DNA of 64,000 bases. Source: Flagellimonas marinaquae (lineage in GTDB: Bacteria > Bacteroidota > Bacteroidia > Flavobacteriales > Flavobacteriaceae). The DNA is taken from assembly GCF_003992675.1 (NCBI RefSeq), contig NZ_RZMZ01000014.1:96725-160724 (forward strand). The letters are read 5' to 3'. Shown one piece after another: positions 44,256 through 53,387 of the stretch. A program made the translations under genes and the position numbers. Position 1 is the stretch's first letter; each line of letters starts with the position of its first letter. The notes under the pieces were generated by a model, which was not told the DNA's origin, searched no databases, and saw only the letters and a list, made by a program, of their open reading frames with translations.

Positions 44256-45752
44256 ATGAAAAAAACGCTGTTCCTTATCTGCTCATTGCTTGGTTTTTCA
44301 CTTTTTGCCCAGGACGATGTGGCCATCAAATCGCAAGTGGCCCATGCCATCAATGAAATTCGGGAATTTATAGCCATTCCCAACGACGCGCTCGATGCCG
44401 CGGACATTGACCGAAACATCATGTGGCTCAAGCGAAAGTTCGGTGACAGAGGGTTCAATACGGCGGTTTTGGAAACTGAAGGACTTCCCTTGTTTTTTGC
44501 AGCAACCCCCGTAAGCGGAGAAAAGCCAACAGTCCTCATCTATATGCATTTTGATGGACAATCCGTAGACCCCTCGAAATGGGATCAGCCGAATCCATAT
44601 CAGGTTGTATTGAAAGCTCCAAAGGATGGAGGCTTCGAAACGGTGTCATTCGACGAATTGGATGATGATATCAATTACGATTGGCGTCTGTTCGGACGGT
44701 CCACCTCTGATGACAAATCGCCTATAGTAATGCTATTGAACGCCATGGACCTGTTGAAGAAGGATGGCAGGGAAATACCCTTCAACATCAAGGTTATTTT
44801 GGACGGCGAAGAGGAAAAGAGCAGCAAGCCCCTTCCGGCAGCCGTAAAGCAATACCGTGAATTGTTGGAATCCGACTTTTTGATGATCGTGGACGGTCCG
44901 GTCCATGCTTCGGAAAAGCCCACTGTAGTTTATGGTTGTCGCGGCATTACTACCTTAACACTGACCACCTATGGGCCCATCAAGCCACAACATAGCGGGC
45001 ATTATGGCAACTATGCCCCAAACCCAGGGTTTCAATTGGCAAAATTGTTGGCCACCATGAAAGATGATGAGGGCAGAGTGACCATTAACGGTTATTATGA
45101 TGGTATTTCAATCGATAAAACAACGGATTCCATTTTAAAAAGCGTTCCCGATCGTGAAGAGGCCATAGCAGAAAAACTACAATTTAAAACAGCCGAAAAG
45201 GTTGGTGGTTTTTATCAAGAAGCCTTGCAATACCCATCCTTGAACATTCGTGGACTGGGCTCAGGTTGGGTCGGCGATAAAGCCAGGACCATTGTTCCTG
45301 AGAGTGCTACTGCCGAACTGGATTTGAGATTGGTGGTGGAAAGCGATGGCGACCGTCTCAAAAAATTGGTAAAAGACCATATCGGCAAACAAGGATACAA
45401 AGTATTGGACCACGTTCCTTCAAAAGAGGAGCGGATGCAATTTGATAAAATCGTGACCGTGGAAGAGGGCAGTGTTACGGACGCTTTCCGCACTGAGCTG
45501 GACAACCCTTATGGTGATTTCATTGTGAAGACATTACACCAAACTTTTGGGGAAGAGGTGATTCAAATACGCACTATGGGTGGCACCGTACCTATCTCAC
45601 CGTTTGTCAATGAATTGAAAATCCCAGCCTTTATTGTCCCCGTGGTGAACCCGGACAATAACCAGCACAGTCCCAACGAGAATGTTAAAATTGGGCAATT
45701 GGCATACGGAATCAAGGCATTTTATGGGATTCTTTCTTCAAAACCGAATTAA
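44256..45752 (+). CDS. M20-family metallopeptidase, exported
   Basis: The 498-aa protein has a signal peptide (MKKTLFLICSLLGFSLFA) and an M20/M25/M40 dinuclear zinc peptidase fold. Metal and catalytic motifs are YMHFDGQ (HxD), GRSTSDDKSP, DGEEEKSS and, near the end, HSPNENV. A central dimerisation domain starts near GCRGITTLTL. Members cleave dipeptides or acyl-amino acids. It is 31 bp after trpA with no terminator between, so part of its expression may come from trp read-through. It overlaps the convergent glycosylase gene by 4 bp. Confidence 0.9.
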   Translation: MKKTLFLICSLLGFSLFAQDDVAIKSQVAHAINEIREFIAIPNDALDAADIDRNIMWLKRKFGDRGFNTAVLETEGLPLFFAATPVSGEKPTVLIYMHFDGQSVDPSKWDQPNPYQVVLKAPKDGGFETVSFDELDDDINYDWRLFGRSTSDDKSPIVMLLNAMDLLKKDGREIPFNIKVILDGEEEKSSKPLPAAVKQYRELLESDFLMIVDGPVHASEKPTVVYGCRGITTLTLTTYGPIKPQHSGHYGNYAPNPGFQLAKLLATMKDDEGRVTINGYYDGISIDKTTDSILKSVPDREEAIAEKLQFKTAEKVGGFYQEALQYPSLNIRGLGSGWVGDKARTIVPESATAELDLRLVVESDGDRLKKLVKDHIGKQGYKVLDHVPSKEERMQFDKIVTVEEGSVTDAFRTELDNPYGDFIVKTLHQTFGEEVIQIRTMGGTVPISPFVNELKIPAFIVPVVNPDNNQHSPNENVKIGQLAYGIKAFYGILSSKPN

Positions 45753-46447
45753 AAAAACTCCCTATACTGCATCACCCTGAAATCAAGCGTATTGAATTCA
45801 GGGTTTTTGTTTTTTAGGTCCTTGTAAGCTTGTAAACTACCAACGGCGCGGTTGGCAGCTCCCGAAGGTGCGGTCAAAGAAACTGTTTTTATGGTTCTCG
45901 ATCGGGCTCGAACTGATATAGAACTTGAATCAAGAGGTAATTCCAAATGATGGATTCTAGGCACCTCGTTGGATACCACTTTTAGTTTAAGGCCACGTTC
46001 CTTCAACTGTCTACGAAAGAAATATTCCGGACCATTTTTACTATTTCCTCCCGTAAACAAAAGTGTCTTGATGTTGGGGTATTCTTTTAAGTAACCGACC
46101 AAATCACGAAGCACCACGTTTTGCATACCCAGATCGGAGGCATCGATTTTTTCACGTTCGGCGCTTTCCACAATATCGCAGACACCGATTCTGTTTTTGA
46201 TCAAAAATTGTTTCCGTTGCTCCACGGCTTCTTGGGTCGTCTCGTACTTTAGACCAAGATCAAAGATGATATCCAATATGGGCCACAGCTGTCCGTTGCA
46301 ACTTCCGTAGCAAAAATCGACATCCTGTGGTTTTAACTCTCCCGTGGTGAAGCGGGGCGGTGGTAGAGTACCTACGATAAGTTTTGTGGCCTTTTCCAAA
46401 AGAAAAGGGTCATAGGGATGTATGTGCTTAAAAACTTTGTTCGCCAA
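45749..46447 (-). CDS. Uracil-DNA glycosylase superfamily protein
   Basis: The 232-aa protein has LIVGTLPPP near the start and TAPSGAANRAVGS near the end. These match motif 1 (GxxPxx) and the SPSxxN-like loop of the mismatch-specific (MUG/TDG-like) branch. Between them lie VCDIVESAEREKIDASDLGM and LLFTGGNSK. Base-excision activity is likely; which lesion is removed is unknown. It starts 12 bp after ppc, so both may be co-transcribed. Confidence 0.8.
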   Translation of the reverse strand: MANKVFKHIHPYDPFLLEKATKLIVGTLPPPRFTTGELKPQDVDFCYGSCNGQLWPILDIIFDLGLKYETTQEAVEQRKQFLIKNRIGVCDIVESAEREKIDASDLGMQNVVLRDLVGYLKEYPNIKTLLFTGGNSKNGPEYFFRRQLKERGLKLKVVSNEVPRIHHLELPLDSSSISVRARSRTIKTVSLTAPSGAANRAVGSLQAYKDLKNKNPEFNTLDFRVMQYREFF

Positions 46448-46459
46448 TCCTATACGGGT

Positions 46460-49006
46460 CTAAGCTGAGTTTCGACTCGCGTTGATGTTTCCATACAACG
46501 ATCGAGTCACGATCTTTTCATACAATTCCTTGTACTCCGAATTTTGTGTGATATGGTACAGGGCATTCTGCTGTATCACCAAAAGGGGCAATACGATCTT
46601 TTCCCTGATTTTTACCGACTCCCGAGAAACAGCTTCGTCCTCCATCAACATCTTATCCCCTGAAATCTGTAGGAGCATTTTTTTGGACAGTTGGAATTCG
46701 TCGTGCAAAATATTCCAGAAATCCCCAAACTCTGGATCCTCCTTCATGTAACCGGTCAGATTGAAATTGGATTTGGCCAAAGACATCATACTGTTGTGCA
46801 TCAGTGCCCTAAAAAATGGGACTTCTTTGTACAACTTTTTCACTTCGGACAGTCTTCCTTGTTCTTTCAGGGCACTTATGGCCGTTCCCAAACCAAAGTA
46901 TCCTGGCACATTCTGCTTCAGCTGGCTCCAGGAACCTACAAAGGATATCGCCCTTAGGTCGGACAAAGTCAATTGTTTTTTATTGCCACGCTTTCCTGGT
47001 CTACTGCCAATGTTTGCCTTGGTGTAATATTTTAAGGTACTGCGATGTTCCAAGTATGGCATAAATTTCTCATGCTGTTTTAACGCATCGTACTTATCAA
47101 AACTTAACTCTGAGAGTTCTTCAATCAATTTACGCTGGGCAGCCGAAATGGTGAGTTCCTTACCGAATAGGTTGTTGCTCAATCCTGCTGTGAGCAACTG
47201 TTCCGAGTTGTGGATAAACTGCTCTTTGGTACCATAGGTACTTGTAATGGTCTGTCCTTGAATGGTAAGTTGGATCTCGTGATTGGCCACATCCTTGGTC
47301 TGCGCAGCGTAGAACCTGTGTGTTTTACCTCCGCCCCTTGCTGGTGGTCCTCCCCTACCATCAAAGAAAATAGCGGCCACGCCGTTTTTCTTGCAGACCT
47401 TGCTCAATGTCTCCTTGGTCTTGAGTATGGACCAATTGGCCTTTAAGTACCCTCCATCCTTGGTCCCATCCGAAAAGCCCAACATTATGGTATGAATGTC
47501 CCTCCTTCGTTCCAAATGCTGACGATATTGTGGAATATCGAACAAGGTTTGCATCACCTCTTCGGAAGCGTCCATACCTTTCATGGTCTCGAACAATGGA
47601 ACAATGTCAAAAGTGATTTCCTTCTCGTTCCATCCACACCATCTGAACAACCCAAACACGAACAGCACTGAAAAAATATCCTCTGAGTTACTGATGATGT
47701 AACGGTTGCATCCATCTTCGCCGTTCTTTTCCTGAATCGACTTAAGATTTTTGATATTGACAATGGTATCCTTTACGATATCATCCTCAAAATCCTTTGG
47801 ATTGAGTTCAAATTTTTTCTCCAATAACAGTTTCACCAATTCATTTTCCTTGAGCTCGTCAACACTTTCTTTGATGATACCCTCTTTCTTGAGAACACTC
47901 TCCACCACCAAGAGATGCTTACTGTGATCTTGGCGGATATCCAGCGTTGCAAAGTGGGTTTTAAATATGTGAACCTTATCAATCAATTGATTCAATTCGT
48001 CCAAATAAAGCTCATGGTAATCGGCCTCCAACTTTTCCTTGATTGCCGTCAAGTACGCAACAATGTCTTGATAGGAAATGGGAGCGTTCAAGTCGAACAT
48101 GGCATTGTACAATTTTGAACTCAGTTCGTTCAGATCCTCCTGCATCCCTTTAAAGGTGAGTTTTTTACGAAGTCCCTTCAATTCGTTGTAGTAGCATTTC
48201 ATCAAGGTAAGCCTAAGTTCATCGGCTACCTGCTTGGTGATTTCAGCGGTTACGTAAGGGTTTCCGTCACGGTCACCTCCGGGCCAAAATCCAAGCTTCA
48301 TTAGGTTGTAGTTCTCAAACTTGTCATCCCGAATATTGCTCTTTACATACTGATACAGTTCCCCAACCGCATCATAATACGTATGCCTAAGAATGTAGAT
48401 GATGTTTTTTGCTTCGTCCAAAGGCGTTGGCTTTTTGGCATTGATCAAAGATGTTAGCCCCAACTGCTGCAAGGTCACATCAATATCGTAGATTCTATCT
48501 TGATCAATGAGCGATCGCAGTTCGGCGATAATATCTAAAATAGCTGGGGTGTAAAACTGGGTTGGGTGGGCCGTTAAAACAATTCGTGCACTAAAGGTGG
48601 ACAGCTTCTTGGATACTTTGTCCCAATTCTTGGTGCGGTTAACCAGCTCAAAATAATCCTTTATGGTGAGTGAGCTGCTGTATTTCTGCAGCTTGGGAAA
48701 TGCGGAATCCTCAACACTATCATACAATACTACCTGGCGCTCCACATATTGAATCATCCGAAACATAAAATCCAATCGCTCCCGTTCATCCTGAATGTTG
48801 ACAAAGTTGGAAAAGAACACTTCCAAGATTTCCTGTGGATCTTTACCTTCCTTAAGTCCCTTTTCGCATTGATCAAGTAAAAGCGGAACCAAATTCCCCA
48901 CATTTTCCACGTTTTTGTAGGGCAAGCTTAAAAAAAGGCTGTTGTAAATATTGAACTTATTGGTTACCGATTTTTTGAATTCTTCTAACCGTTTAGTCTG
49001 CTGCAT
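46460..49006 (-). CDS. ppc: Phosphoenolpyruvate carboxylase
   Basis: The 848-aa enzyme adds bicarbonate to PEP to give oxaloacetate and refill the TCA cycle. Key motifs are VLTAHPTQ with the catalytic His, GFWPGGDRDGNPYV, MLGFSDGTKDGGY, and the glycine-rich loop FFDGRGGPPARGGGKTH. The C-terminus INASRNSA corresponds to the usual ...RNTG end. In FDGRGGPPARGG, PPAR replaces the common SVGR, a variant seen in Bacteroidota-type enzymes. Slightly shorter than E. coli (883 aa). Confidence 0.95.
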   Translation of the reverse strand: MQQTKRLEEFKKSVTNKFNIYNSLFLSLPYKNVENVGNLVPLLLDQCEKGLKEGKDPQEILEVFFSNFVNIQDERERLDFMFRMIQYVERQVVLYDSVEDSAFPKLQKYSSSLTIKDYFELVNRTKNWDKVSKKLSTFSARIVLTAHPTQFYTPAILDIIAELRSLIDQDRIYDIDVTLQQLGLTSLINAKKPTPLDEAKNIIYILRHTYYDAVGELYQYVKSNIRDDKFENYNLMKLGFWPGGDRDGNPYVTAEITKQVADELRLTLMKCYYNELKGLRKKLTFKGMQEDLNELSSKLYNAMFDLNAPISYQDIVAYLTAIKEKLEADYHELYLDELNQLIDKVHIFKTHFATLDIRQDHSKHLLVVESVLKKEGIIKESVDELKENELVKLLLEKKFELNPKDFEDDIVKDTIVNIKNLKSIQEKNGEDGCNRYIISNSEDIFSVLFVFGLFRWCGWNEKEITFDIVPLFETMKGMDASEEVMQTLFDIPQYRQHLERRRDIHTIMLGFSDGTKDGGYLKANWSILKTKETLSKVCKKNGVAAIFFDGRGGPPARGGGKTHRFYAAQTKDVANHEIQLTIQGQTITSTYGTKEQFIHNSEQLLTAGLSNNLFGKELTISAAQRKLIEELSELSFDKYDALKQHEKFMPYLEHRSTLKYYTKANIGSRPGKRGNKKQLTLSDLRAISFVGSWSQLKQNVPGYFGLGTAISALKEQGRLSEVKKLYKEVPFFRALMHNSMMSLAKSNFNLTGYMKEDPEFGDFWNILHDEFQLSKKMLLQISGDKMLMEDEAVSRESVKIREKIVLPLLVIQQNALYHITQNSEYKELYEKIVTRSLYGNINASRNSA

Positions 49007-49177
49007 GGATTTCGTTTATGTTAGTGTTATCAATGGACATTCACTCAAAGGTCGTGAATAAAGTATAACCTCTGGGTTAAATTTAGGCGTATCACAATTT
49101 AAGACAAGGGCTCTTTAAACGTAACACTCCAGCTGAAGGGATAACTTAAAGATTACTTCGGATTTTACCAAAGTTTT

Positions 49178-49939
49178 TTATCGAACAAAAACAGGCTCGT
49201 TCTTCTTCACCGTGTGCTCCTCGCTATACATGTAGCCATCGTAGTCAAAATTCTTGATGTCTTCCACAGTTTCGGCACCTTTGTCCAAAATATAACGCAC
49301 CATGGAACCTCGGGCTTTTTTGGCGTAGAAACTGATCACTTTCAGTTTGTCGTTTTTCCAATCCTTAAAAACGGGGGCTATCACGGGAACCTTTAGCTTT
49401 TTTTCATCTATGGCACCGAAGTATTCGTTACTGGCCAGGTTTACAAATAATTCATCCTCTTTAAGTTCTTCGTTCAAAGACGCCGTGATTTGGTCTTTCC
49501 AAAATTCGTCGAGGTTCCTTTTACGGCCCACCTTAAGTTGGGTGCCCATCTCCAATCGGTAGGGCTGAATAAGGTCCAGGGGCTTTAAAACGCCATATAA
49601 TCCGGATAAAATCCGAAGCGTATCCTGTAAATTGTCCAATTTCTCTTCCGGAATGGTGTATGCATCCAAACCTTGGTACACATCTCCATTAAAAGCGTAA
49701 ACCGCTGGTCTGGCATTATCCTTTGTAAAGGGTAGCTCAAACTGCTGGTTGCGTTCCCAGTTCAAATCTGCAAGCTTGTCAGAAATGGACATGAGCTCCG
49801 AAAGTGCCTTTGGTTTTTTCTTCTTCAAAACGGCATTCAATTGTTCCGCTTGTTCCAAAAATTGGGGCTGACTGTATTTTGATGTAGGCAAAGCCGTCTC
49901 ATAATCAAGTGACTTTGCCGGAGATATTACAATTTTCAT
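49178..49939 (-). CDS. yaaA: Peroxide stress protein YaaA (DUF328)
   Basis: The protein is 253 aa from the ATG at 49939 ([15 protein letters not shown]); a longer frame start would run into the intergenic hairpin. Family motifs are [50 protein letters not shown] and [11 protein letters not shown]. In E. coli YaaA lowers free iron during H2O2 stress, with a DNA-binding helix-hairpin-helix fold. It follows rluD at 87 bp with a stable stem-loop in the gap. Confidence 0.95.
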   Translation of the reverse strand: MKIVISPAKSLDYETALPTSKYSQPQFLEQAEQLNAVLKKKKPKALSELMSISDKLADLNWERNQQFELPFTKDNARPAVYAFNGDVYQGLDAYTIPEEKLDNLQDTLRILSGLYGVLKPLDLIQPYRLEMGTQLKVGRKRNLDEFWKDQITASLNEELKEDELFVNLASNEYFGAIDEKKLKVPVIAPVFKDWKNDKLKVISFYAKKARGSMVRYILDKGAETVEDIKNFDYDGYMYSEEHTVKKNEPVFVR

Positions 49940-49989
49940 GGTATTCCTTTTTGGTAAAAATAACGAGGTTTTTCGTTTTTTGGAAGGGG

Positions 49990-50018
49990 AATCCAAAGGT
50001 GTTTTCAATCTTTGGATT
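49990..50018. other. Perfect stem-loop between rluD-family gene and yaaA
   Basis: AATCCAAAG and CTTTGGATT form a 9-bp stem around 11 nt. C-rich sequence follows on the minus strand instead of a T run, so it is not a standard terminator. It may protect the rluD mRNA end. Confidence 0.5.
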
Positions 50019-50026
50019 GAGGAAAC

Positions 50027-51058
50027 CTATGATTCGTGATGCTTGGCATAGCCACGCCATTTTTCAATACCGTTTACCATGTCCTCTGGCAATTCGGAAT
50101 CAAAACGCATAAACTCACCGGTGACAGGGTGTTCAAAGCCAAGGGTCTTGGCATGCAGGGCCTGGCGTGGCAACACCTTAAAGGCGTTTTCCACGAACTG
50201 TTTGTATTTGGTAAAAGTGGTTCCCTTCAAAATCTTATCGCCACCATAGCGCTCATCATTGAACAGCGTGTGGCCTATATATTTCATGTGGACCCGAATT
50301 TGATGGGTTCTACCGGTTTCCAAGCGGCAAGATACCATGGTAACATAGCCAAAACGTTCCAAGACTTTGTAATGGGTTACCGCTTCCTTGCCATCGCTCC
50401 CATCTGGGAATACCATCATTTGAAGCCTGTTTTTGGGATTACGGGCGATATGCCCCTCCACAGTACCCTCATCTTCTTCCACATTGCCCCAGACCAAGGC
50501 CACGTATTCCCGCTCGCTGCTCTTTTCGAAGAACTGCTGGGCCAAATGAGTCATGGCGGACTCCGTTTTGGCAATGACCAGCAACCCAGAGGTATCCTTA
50601 TCGATTCGATGAACCAATCCGGGGCGGTCCGAACTGTTGTTGGGCAAGTTTTCAAAATGGTAGACCAAGGCATTGATCAAGGTCCCTGAGTAATTTCCAT
50701 GTCCGGGATGCACTACCATTCCTGCGGGCTTGTTCACAACAAGAAGCACATCGTCCTCGTAAACAATGTCCAAGGGAATGTTTTCGGGTGTCAGCAAAAA
50801 CTCGTAAGGCGGGTGCTCAAACATCACTTTGACCTCATCCCCTGCCTTTACCTTATAATTTTGTTTGACGATGGCTCCATTTACCCAAATATGCCCCCTT
50901 TTGGCAGCCTGTTGGATTTTGTTTCGCGTAGCGTTCTCAATAAAGTTCATTAGGAATTTGTCCACACGAAGAGGTTCCTGACCCTTGGATGCCACAAAAC
51001 CGTGATGTTCGTAAAGATCATCTTGGGAAAGCTCGTCCTGATTATCGGAAATATCCAT
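50027..51058 (-). CDS. RluA/RluD family 23S rRNA pseudouridine synthase
   Basis: The 343-aa protein has an N-terminal S4 RNA-binding domain (RVDKFLMNFIENATRNKIQQAAKRG) and the catalytic domain with GLVHRIDKDTSGLLVIAK, where the Asp is the nucleophile. LETGRTHQIRVH and RQALHAKTLGFEHP follow. Similarity in size and S4 domain to RluD suggests helix 69 modification, but the exact target is not proven. It starts 2 bp after the PASTA gene. Confidence 0.93.
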   Translation of the reverse strand: MDISDNQDELSQDDLYEHHGFVASKGQEPLRVDKFLMNFIENATRNKIQQAAKRGHIWVNGAIVKQNYKVKAGDEVKVMFEHPPYEFLLTPENIPLDIVYEDDVLLVVNKPAGMVVHPGHGNYSGTLINALVYHFENLPNNSSDRPGLVHRIDKDTSGLLVIAKTESAMTHLAQQFFEKSSEREYVALVWGNVEEDEGTVEGHIARNPKNRLQMMVFPDGSDGKEAVTHYKVLERFGYVTMVSCRLETGRTHQIRVHMKYIGHTLFNDERYGGDKILKGTTFTKYKQFVENAFKVLPRQALHAKTLGFEHPVTGEFMRFDSELPEDMVNGIEKWRGYAKHHES

Positions 51059-51060
51059 AG

Positions 51061-51657
51061 TTATTGTGAATCTGCCTGTACGCGTGCGCTACCAGGAATG
51101 GTTCCATTTCCGCAAACAAGTTCCACTTTGGAAGTTTTAGGTAATCGGTCGCCCGGACTAATGTATTTCCCTTTATGCTTCATTCGGTACACCATGTCCT
51201 TTCCGAGTTCGTCGATATAGGTTACACGTTCCACCTCAAGCCCTACCGCACGCAACATGGAAGCCGCATTTCGTTGGGTTACTTGGATAATATCGGGTAC
51301 GGTCACTTTTTTATATCCTGATGGGTTTACGGTAAAATAAATCTTGCGATTGGCCTTCACCTTGTTACCCGCTGGAGGATTCTGGTCCAATATGGAAAAT
51401 CGAGGATACTCTGGATTAAAATCGGATGAATCCAATACTTGGTATCTAAGTCCCACTTCTTCCGCCGCCTTTCGCATCTCCATAACCGACATCTTCGAAA
51501 AATCAGGAACTTCTACAAACTCACCGTGATTGGTAGTGCCCTTGAGCCATTGCAGCGTAACGAACACCAAGACGATTACGGCCACTGCCGCCAACCCCAA
51601 TTGAATCAAAAAAGTCCTACTTTTTAAAAAGTTGAAAAAATTTTTCATGTAGTTCAC
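51061..51657 (-). CDS. PASTA-domain membrane protein
   Basis: The 198-aa protein has one membrane helix (about 17-38) and two to three extracytoplasmic PASTA modules: VPDFSKMSVMEMRKAAEEVGLRYQVLDS (about 48-112), then VPDIIQVTQRNAASMLRAVGLEVERV (about 118-180). PASTA domains bind peptidoglycan fragments in kinases and PBPs; here they stand alone with no kinase. The divergent neighbour is D-Ala-D-Ala ligase, consistent with a cell-wall context. The start may be the ATG at 51648. Confidence 0.9.
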   Translation of the reverse strand: MNYMKNFFNFLKSRTFLIQLGLAAVAVIVLVFVTLQWLKGTTNHGEFVEVPDFSKMSVMEMRKAAEEVGLRYQVLDSSDFNPEYPRFSILDQNPPAGNKVKANRKIYFTVNPSGYKKVTVPDIIQVTQRNAASMLRAVGLEVERVTYIDELGKDMVYRMKHKGKYISPGDRLPKTSKVELVCGNGTIPGSARVQADSQ

Positions 51658-51667
51658 CTTAACGCAA

Positions 51668-51675
51668 CAAAGATA
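51668..51675 (-). promoter_or_regulatory. Candidate -7 promoter element of the PASTA-rluD operon
   Basis: TATCTTTG on the minus strand matches TAnnTTTG and lies 10 nt before the PASTA start codon. No -33 TTG at the right distance. Confidence 0.45.
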
Positions 51676-51727
51676 GGAAAGCCAACCCTTTTTTCTTTAC
51701 TTTGGTCGTGCGATATTTTTTAAGCCA

Positions 51728-52702
51728 ATGAAAAAGAACATTGCCATCATCATGGGCGGCTATTCCAGTGAATACGCGATTTCTATCAAAAGCGGAAATG
51801 TGGTGTACAAGTATTTGGACAGGGACAAATACAATCCTTACCGAATAGTCATCACTCGCGAAAGGTGGTTTTATATGGATGATAACAATCAGGATTATAC
51901 TGTGGAAAAAGCTGATTTCAGCCTTATCGTCGATAGCAACAAGATTACATTTGACTGTGTTTTCAACGCCATACATGGTACACCGGGAGAAGATGGATTG
52001 ATGCAGGCCTATTTTGAACTTTTGGGTATTCCGCATACCTCATGCAATCACTATGAAGCCGCACTTACCTTTAACAAAAGAGATGTATTAAGCACTTTGA
52101 AACCTTATGGGGTACCCTGTGCCATCTCTTACTTTTTGAACAAGGGCCAAGATGTGGATGCCGATGCCATAGTGGAAAAAGTAGGGTTGCCCTGCTTTGT
52201 AAAAGCGAATCGAGCGGGCAGTAGTTATGGGGTTTCGAAGGTATACCAAAAAGAGGAATTGGACCAGGCCATAGAAAACGCATTTAAGGAAGACACACAG
52301 ATTATCATAGAATCTTTTTTGGATGGTACCGAAGTCTCTGTCGGTGTCATCACTTATAATAATAAGGTAACCGTGCTACCCGCAACGGAAATTATTTCGG
52401 AAAACGACTTTTTTGATTTCGAGGCCAAATATTTGGGCAAGTCCAAGGAAATCACCCCGGCAAGAATATCAGAAAAGCAGGAATCCAATGTCCGGAAATT
52501 GGCCGAGTTCATTTATAAAACATTGGGATTGAAGGGGTATACCCGAAGTGAGTTCATTTTTATTGGGGATGTACCTCATCTGTTGGAAATAAACACAACT
52601 CCTGGACTGACAGAAGAAAGTCTGCTACCACAGCAAGCCAAAACGGCTGGAATTTCCCTAGAAGACCTTTTTGACAGTGCGATTGTTGAAGCTTTGCGCT
52701 AG
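51728..52702 (+). CDS. ddl: D-alanine--D-alanine ligase
   Basis: The 324-aa ATP-grasp enzyme makes the D-Ala-D-Ala dipeptide for peptidoglycan. It has IMGGYSSEYAISIKSG (N-terminal substrate loop), HGTPGEDG, VKANRAGSSYGVSKV and YTRSEFIFIGDVPHLLEINTTPGLT with metal-binding Glu and Asn. The Y/F-type specificity cannot be read reliably. It lies 33 bp before coaD, probably in one operon. Confidence 0.96.
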   Translation: MKKNIAIIMGGYSSEYAISIKSGNVVYKYLDRDKYNPYRIVITRERWFYMDDNNQDYTVEKADFSLIVDSNKITFDCVFNAIHGTPGEDGLMQAYFELLGIPHTSCNHYEAALTFNKRDVLSTLKPYGVPCAISYFLNKGQDVDADAIVEKVGLPCFVKANRAGSSYGVSKVYQKEELDQAIENAFKEDTQIIIESFLDGTEVSVGVITYNNKVTVLPATEIISENDFFDFEAKYLGKSKEITPARISEKQESNVRKLAEFIYKTLGLKGYTRSEFIFIGDVPHLLEINTTPGLTEESLLPQQAKTAGISLEDLFDSAIVEALR

Positions 52703-52735
52703 AAACCGTATTTTTAAAAAACTTTAAATTACAAC

Positions 52736-53194
52736 ATGAGACGCGCACTCTTCCCCGGTTCCTTTGACCCATTGACATTAGGCCACTACGATATCATTAA
52801 AAGAGGGATTACCCTTTTTGATGAACTGGTCATAGCCATAGGAATCAATGCCGATAAAACCTACATGTTTTCCCTGGAAGAACGTATTAGGTTTATTGAA
52901 GAGGCCTTCAAGGACGAACCCAAGATTAAAGTGACCACCTATCAGGGGCTCACAGTGGATTTTTGCAAAAAAATCGGTGCCAATTTTATTCTAAGGGGAT
53001 TACGCAATCCTGCGGATTTTGAGTTTGAAAAGGCCATAGCCCACACCAACCGAAAGCTTTCTGAAATCGAAACGGTCTTCCTGTTGACCTCTTCGGGCAA
53101 ATCTTACATCAGCTCTTCCATAGTTAGGGACGTTATCCGAAATGGCGGGGACTACTCGGGCTTGGTTCCGGAAACGGTCGTGGTCAAATCCTAG
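52736..53194 (+). CDS. coaD: Phosphopantetheine adenylyltransferase
   Basis: The 152-aa hexameric enzyme makes dephospho-CoA from 4'-phosphopantetheine and ATP. Nucleotidyltransferase motifs are ALFPGSFDPLTLGHYDII (GxFDPxxxGH) and the C-terminal YISSSIVRDVIRNGGD (ISSSxxR), with LRGLRNPADFEFE between. Full length. Confidence 0.97.
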   Translation: MRRALFPGSFDPLTLGHYDIIKRGITLFDELVIAIGINADKTYMFSLEERIRFIEEAFKDEPKIKVTTYQGLTVDFCKKIGANFILRGLRNPADFEFEKAIAHTNRKLSEIETVFLLTSSGKSYISSSIVRDVIRNGGDYSGLVPETVVVKS

Positions 53195-53196
53195 TG

Positions 53197-53240
53197 ACCT
53201 ATTTTACTAAATTTAGTTTTTGTAGGTTTTTTCTTTCTTT
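53197..53240 (+). terminator. Terminator after coaD
   Basis: ACCTA/TAGGT and an inner ACTAAA/TTTAGT form an interrupted stem (53197-53227), followed by TTTTTTCTTTCTTTTT. It starts 3 bp after the stop codon. Confidence 0.7.
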
Positions 53241-53387
53241 TTCTAAAACAACAGACTAGGTTTAAACTAACAAATACAACACCGTGCGTTACTTTCACAA
53301 CAATAAAAACTGTAATTCGGACAAATAACTCTACTTTGGTCAGAAATTTCTTAGAAGGTAGAACGTTTTTTAAACATCCCCCTAGTT

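Noticed and set aside
49007..49177. Possible small RNA or promoter region between ppc and yaaA
   Set aside because: No TAnnTTTG on the relevant strand, no stable hairpin with T tract and no ORF; nothing beyond ordinary intergenic sequence can be supported.
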